DNA of 64,000 nucleotides from Polytrichum commune (Eukaryota > Streptophyta > Polytrichopsida > Polytrichales > Polytrichaceae). The notes under the pieces were generated by a model. It was given only the letters and a program-made list of their open reading frames with translations. It was not told the DNA's origin and made no database searches. Positions 59,626 to 64,000 of this stretch are shown in pieces. The first letter of the stretch is position 1. Every line of letters starts with the position of its first letter. Position numbers and translations under genes: made by a program. The DNA is taken from the NCBI GenBank assembly GCA_950295325.1, contig OX485804.1, forward strand, positions 46,376,001 through 46,440,000, written 5' to 3'.

Positions 59626-60164
59626 TTACAAATCGGGTAGACAATTCAAACTCTCAAGTTAAAATCTCAAATGTAGAGTTCAGTTCATGAACGAGTATGC
59701 ATACAAGGCTCTCCGCCATTGAGAAGGCTCCTTTGTTAAAACTCTTGGATTTTCAAGCACTCAACCTCTCCAAGTAGTGTAAATGAGCCTTAAATAAATA
59801 ATGGGCGTAACACTATGGAGCAATATGGACAAGGCCCTTTTTGGATTCTAGAGTAGGTAATCTTAGGACTTGGTTTTCTACATGATGACTCACAACCCAA
59901 TGTGGCCTTATCTAATAAGTCAAAGCAAGCAAATTACAATATCTGTAGTTAGGGATAAAACTCTCTAGGATCTTGTGCAAGTAATATTCTTTCTTGTAGA
60001 AAGATCAACACAACATGCTTTGTACTATGCTATGATTCCACTCCTAACCAATATGGAGTCGTGAATAAACGCATTGTTCGAGAACCCCCGGGGACAAAAT
60101 AATCCGATACGCAAAGTTGCCGTACAAGATTAAAGGGCCATGCTTCAATGTATTATTGTATTAT
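59626..60164. other. No gene recognised
   Basis: Sequence between the LINE tail and the MITE-like element, with no coding or repeat structure I can name. Confidence 0.4.
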
Positions 60165-60678
60165 CTAAGGGCCGCTTCACACTATGGCTGTCCAAGTCGA
60201 GAGGCCATGGGATTGAATGGCCAAACTTTGTTGAGGGTCCAAAGAAATGGGCTGAAAATAGCCAATGATATATAGGAATTGGAGCCTTCGGCCGGGCAGA
60301 GTGGGAAGCCTCCAAAAGCCAAGCCCAAAGCCCAAAGAAAGAAGGAGCATCCCACTTTATTCCCTACCCAGAACAACCCCTCCAATCTAACAGCCAAGAT
60401 CTTGTTAGTTTTTAGATTTTTTTTTATGAAAAAAAATCGACGGCCTCTTGACCATAGTTTGGGTTTCCATACCTGTCGGACCCGGACCCGGACTTCCTTC
60501 GAGAGTCCGTCGATTTGGTCAAAAAGTACTGGCATGTAGGCATTTTGAAGAGTGATGGCCTTTGGACTTTGACCTCTAATGTGAAGGATCGAGAGACCGA
60601 ATTCTTGGTTTCTTGCAATATGATTGGTGGAAATCAATGGCCTCTCAACCTTTGACCGTAGTGTGAAGCAGCCCTAAG
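60165..60678. mobile_element. 514-bp MITE-like element with ~45-bp inverted ends
   Basis: Left end CTAAGGGCCGCTTCACACTA; the inverse of the right end reads CTTAGGGCTGCTTCACACTA. Both continue through GTCGAGAGGCCAT / GTTGAGAGGCCAT. This is the same end family as copies 1-3, but with shorter arms and an unrelated middle. A minus-strand frame at 60182-60637 runs almost the length of the element but has no family features, so I do not call it a gene. Confidence 0.7.
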
Positions 60679-63441
60679 CTTAGGCCCAAGGGAGCATGAG
60701 TTAATATCTTTCATCCTTATGTATTGTTGGGTTTGGCACTGGCACGAGGATAATAACATGTAATTACTTGTAATCCCATGTGGTTTAGGCAAATTATTGT
60801 TTATTTATTCTCAAAAGTCCATGTCTATGAATATCATATACAGATAGGTTGTTATTTTTCCAAAAAATATGGTTTTCGGTATTAAAAATTTTCAAGAAAT
60901 TCAACGAATCTTGAAATACTGTCAATAAACGCTGAAACCGCGATGGTATTAAGCTAGTACAAGATGATTAGTAGATTCAAGACTACTCGAATCAACTTGG
61001 TGGCCACTATCCTAGTAAAATCTAGAGCTCATGATCAAAGTAACGTTTCTTTCTTAAATGATCAGAGAGGTCCCCTTTAATCGTGGGGGCTATTGAGCTT
61101 GAATTAGTTAACAAAGTTTGAACACTTAGTCTAATCACTTGGGAGCACATTCCTTTTTAGTATATGTTTTTAGTTCCACACCTAACCAAACACCGCTAAT
61201 ATAGGTTGTGTGTTAAAATGAGTAACTAAATATGTTGCTTACATAGCATTACTAGCAAAATTAACTTGTTCTCTTTTCTATTCATGGATAAGGGCTACAT
61301 GAGTTATGTAGGTGAACATTGTCAAGAGGACAAGAGCCTTGTGTATCCTCCCTCTTTCAAGGAGAGCCGTGGAAATGCTTCCTCATTGCATCACCTTCAT
61401 GAGACTCATGTTTAGCAGTGTAGATGTTGGGAACAATGAGAGTAGGATTTGAGCACAATGCATGGGATATTTGGGAGCCCGCATAACAAGCTCAGGTTTT
61501 GGAGTAAATATTGTACCTTGTCCTGGTTATGTGTTCTCAATAGATGTAGAACCCATGATGCAAATTTGCGTGTGTGTTTCGTAGATTTATTTTATTTTAA
61601 ATAATGACATGAAACCACCTTTGGCCATTGAAACATGCTTTCCTAATTCATGGACCCTCCACCTCCATCGAATCCTCTAACAATGTCGCACCAACATGAT
61701 GATGACATACTTACCTGCGAGAACCTAGACCATGAAGTCCACCACCCTCTCTTCTTCATGGCCCCCACAATAGCATAAAAAATGACAACAAAATGAAGAT
61801 TGTGAAAGACAACAACAAGATTGATATCAACCACCAAAGAAACAACAAGAATGCTACACCTTCAACAAGAAAATCTGGGTGAGTTGCATGCGGCAATATA
61901 ATAAGAACATAAAGGAAAGCATGGTGGGAAATTGGAGATTATTAACTATATTATCAAGTTGACAACCACTCACAATCCTCACACATAAGTCAAAGGGAGA
62001 TCTCCAAGATCAAACTCAAGTTTGTCCATCAATCAAACAATTGCACTTGTATCACATTGATTTCAAGTTAGTTTGCACACTTATTAACTTATACAACCTG
62101 CTCCCCCAACCCTATGGAGCCTACCTTCTAGAAGGAAAACAATACACCTTATTATGCAACTTAGTCACACATGACCAACATAAGGATAACAAATTCATAT
62201 TCATGTTGACACAAAAACATCAACATTTTCTTTAAAATAAATTTATTACCAACTTGCTTAATACATGATCATGCCCCATCGCTCCAATTCTTATTTGGTC
62301 CTTCCTTAGTGCCTTCAACACATTGATCCACCAGAAACTCCATTTGCACAATGCCTCTGGAGTAGTAAAAAAGACCACGCCATTAAGAAAATTTCACCAA
62401 GGTTAAAATATGAAGTGCGATGCGGATTGATACAATATTACATATTGCAAGAATTTGGAACATTGTCATGGCGGAAAGAGAGGGTGTTTTCCAACTTTTA
62501 TACGAATCTTCAACCATTCACTATCATATTATTTCACTTCTAGTTGTGGATGAACTATCAAATCAAAGCTTTTGAGAATGGGAAACCAAAGAGCCCACTC
62601 TCACTTCCTAGGTTCAAGATTTGAGGGAAGATATTAGATAAAACATCAATATTGACAGAAAGAGAAGACGGTCTTTGAATTGCACCCAAATGCCAATTGA
62701 TAGGATCTAATCTTGGTGGCTATGGAGAGAGTTGGAGGTGGTATGCCTAATTGGTTGAGTATCAGAGGCAATCTTTGTGTCCATGGTGAGAGCTCAACAA
62801 GACAAATCCAAAGAGTCTTAGACTAGGTCCTTCAAGAATTGAGGGAGACAACATCGAAAAGAAAAAGAAAAAAAGGACTTTGAACGATCATTGCTCCCAA
62901 ATGACTGAGAGTTAGGAGGCGATCTTGTTGTCTATGGAAAGAACGTGATAAACATTGCAAGATGGAATTTAGGAACGAAGATTGAAGGGGATAGCACCAT
63001 ATGAAGGGGTTGGAGGTGTTTCTTGAAAGTTGATTTTGGTGATGAACATCTTCTTTAATAGGCATGTGTTCACTTCAAGGTGAGAATGCTTCTTGTGGAA
63101 TATAAGTTCAAAGGTAAGAAACCCACTGGTTGACTTGAAATTGAACCATGCAATGAAGCATATCAATGCAAAAATATGTGTGTAACTAGTGATGGCTTGC
63201 GCTGGACACTAGATCAATGACTATATCATTCTATATATATGTATATAATTAAAAAAGATTTTTTTTCATTTTACATTAATGATTGTCAATAATACTTTGA
63301 ATCTCTTGTGGAGGATGAACCTCTTGTGAAGAAAATCCTAAAAGTACTCCAATCTCACTATTCTTGATGTTTAGCAAATCCAAATCAAGATGTAACCATT
63401 TTTGCTTAGAATTTTTGAAGCTCATTCAACTATTGTATTTG
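60679..63441. other. No gene recognised
   Basis: AT-rich sequence with short frames (for example 61643-61837 minus, 62041-62235 plus) that lack recognisable motifs. Confidence 0.4.
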
Positions 63442-63630
63442 TTAAATGGTCATATAGGTCCCCCCCCCCCAATTATGATGTTGATCATTAAACCTAAAAG
63501 GGTTATTATGTTTTGAACACACAATCCAATCTCTTTTAAAGCACATGTTTTTTTGGTATCCGTACTTGGAGCTATACCTAACCCTTGTATTACTTGAATA
63601 AAGGTGTGCTAATAAAAAAAAGTAACTAAA
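63442..63630 (+). repeat. Dispersed ~190-bp repeat, copy 3
   Basis: It starts TTAAATGGTCATATAGG, then a C-run and AATTATGATGTTGATCATTA, and parallels 3026-3215, including AATCCAATCTCTTTTAAAG against AGTCCAATCTATTTCAAAA. Confidence 0.6.
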
Positions 63631-64000
63631 TAAACGGTAGTCTACCTTATGCTCGTGGTTATGCAACCAAGTCTCTATGCTTGAGTCACAAATGTTGAGT
63701 AATTTAAGTGAAGTTATTAAGTCATTCACCACACCCCAAGTTAATGTGTAACAAATTTGAAACGTGTGTAACTTACATCAAATATGGCCGACTTTCGAAA
63801 CACAAAGTGTTTTTTAATAATATTTTTAAAATTAAATCTATATTTTCAATATATAAATTTTGTCAATAACATGTGAAAGTACTTACTTATAGTACACACG
63901 AAGACAATTCACTTACATGCACTTAGCATGGGAGGGTTGGGGTTTTTTTTTTCCCACAATTGGAACCGTCTCTCAATCACAAACAAAAAGCATTGCTCCT

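Noticed and set aside
60182-60637. 151-codon minus-strand gene within the 60-kb MITE
   Set aside because: It covers the element's inverted ends, which would not be coding, and shows no domain; length alone is weak evidence.

Overview
The window is nuclear DNA of a land plant, most likely a non-seed lineage such as a moss, liverwort, fern or lycophyte; I cannot settle which. The evidence is a complete intron-rich SPL1/SPL12-type SBP-box gene with ankyrin-like repeats and a C-terminal membrane segment, GT-AG introns throughout, and a dense AT-rich background of decayed plant transposons (MULE, hAT, pogo, LINE, LTR and foldback elements). Only one gene is intact: the SPL gene at about 29.2-38.1 kb (coding 30789-38054). 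Everything else I recognise is mobile or repetitive.

Layout. 0-3.3 kb: foldback MITE copies around a 1.06-kb pogo-type element with TA target duplications. 6.2-12.3 kb: arrays of a quasi-palindromic repeat, one interrupted by a 2.0-kb solo LTR. 13.9-14.95 kb: two nested foldback elements. 17.2 kb: a small MITE. 19-21.8 kb: a decayed LINE. 24.1-25.0 kb: a decayed hAT transposase. 28.9-38.1 kb: the SPL promoter, long leader and gene. 40.8-42.1 kb: a decayed second copy of a MULE transposase. 43318-58493: one large Mutator-like element. 58.6-59.6 kb: a LINE 3' end. 60.2-63.6 kb: further small repeats.

The most notable object is the 15.2-kb Mutator-like element. It has matching terminal inverted repeats, built partly of a GGTGAGC heptamer, and a 10-bp target duplication, ATTTGGCAAG. 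It carries two genes running outward from the middle. To the left is a two-exon MULE transposase with a DDE-type core and a SWIM zinc finger. To the right is a gene of eight or nine phase-consistent exons whose product looks like an N-terminal ParB-like domain plus a C-terminal beta-class (N6-adenine/N4-cytosine) DNA methyltransferase fold. That domain pairing is known from phages and prophages and is unexpected as plant transposon cargo.

Both genes keep open frames and splice sites, but hold six in-frame stops in total. Each stop is one C-to-T change from a sense codon, and no frameshift is evident. This looks like decay of a methylated, silenced element. The middle of the element also holds a solo LTR, a 117-bp minisatellite, CT-rich tracts and two pieces of 25S rDNA. 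Removing the solo LTR brings the two genes' possible starts to about 0.56 kb apart, which would suit a shared divergent promoter.
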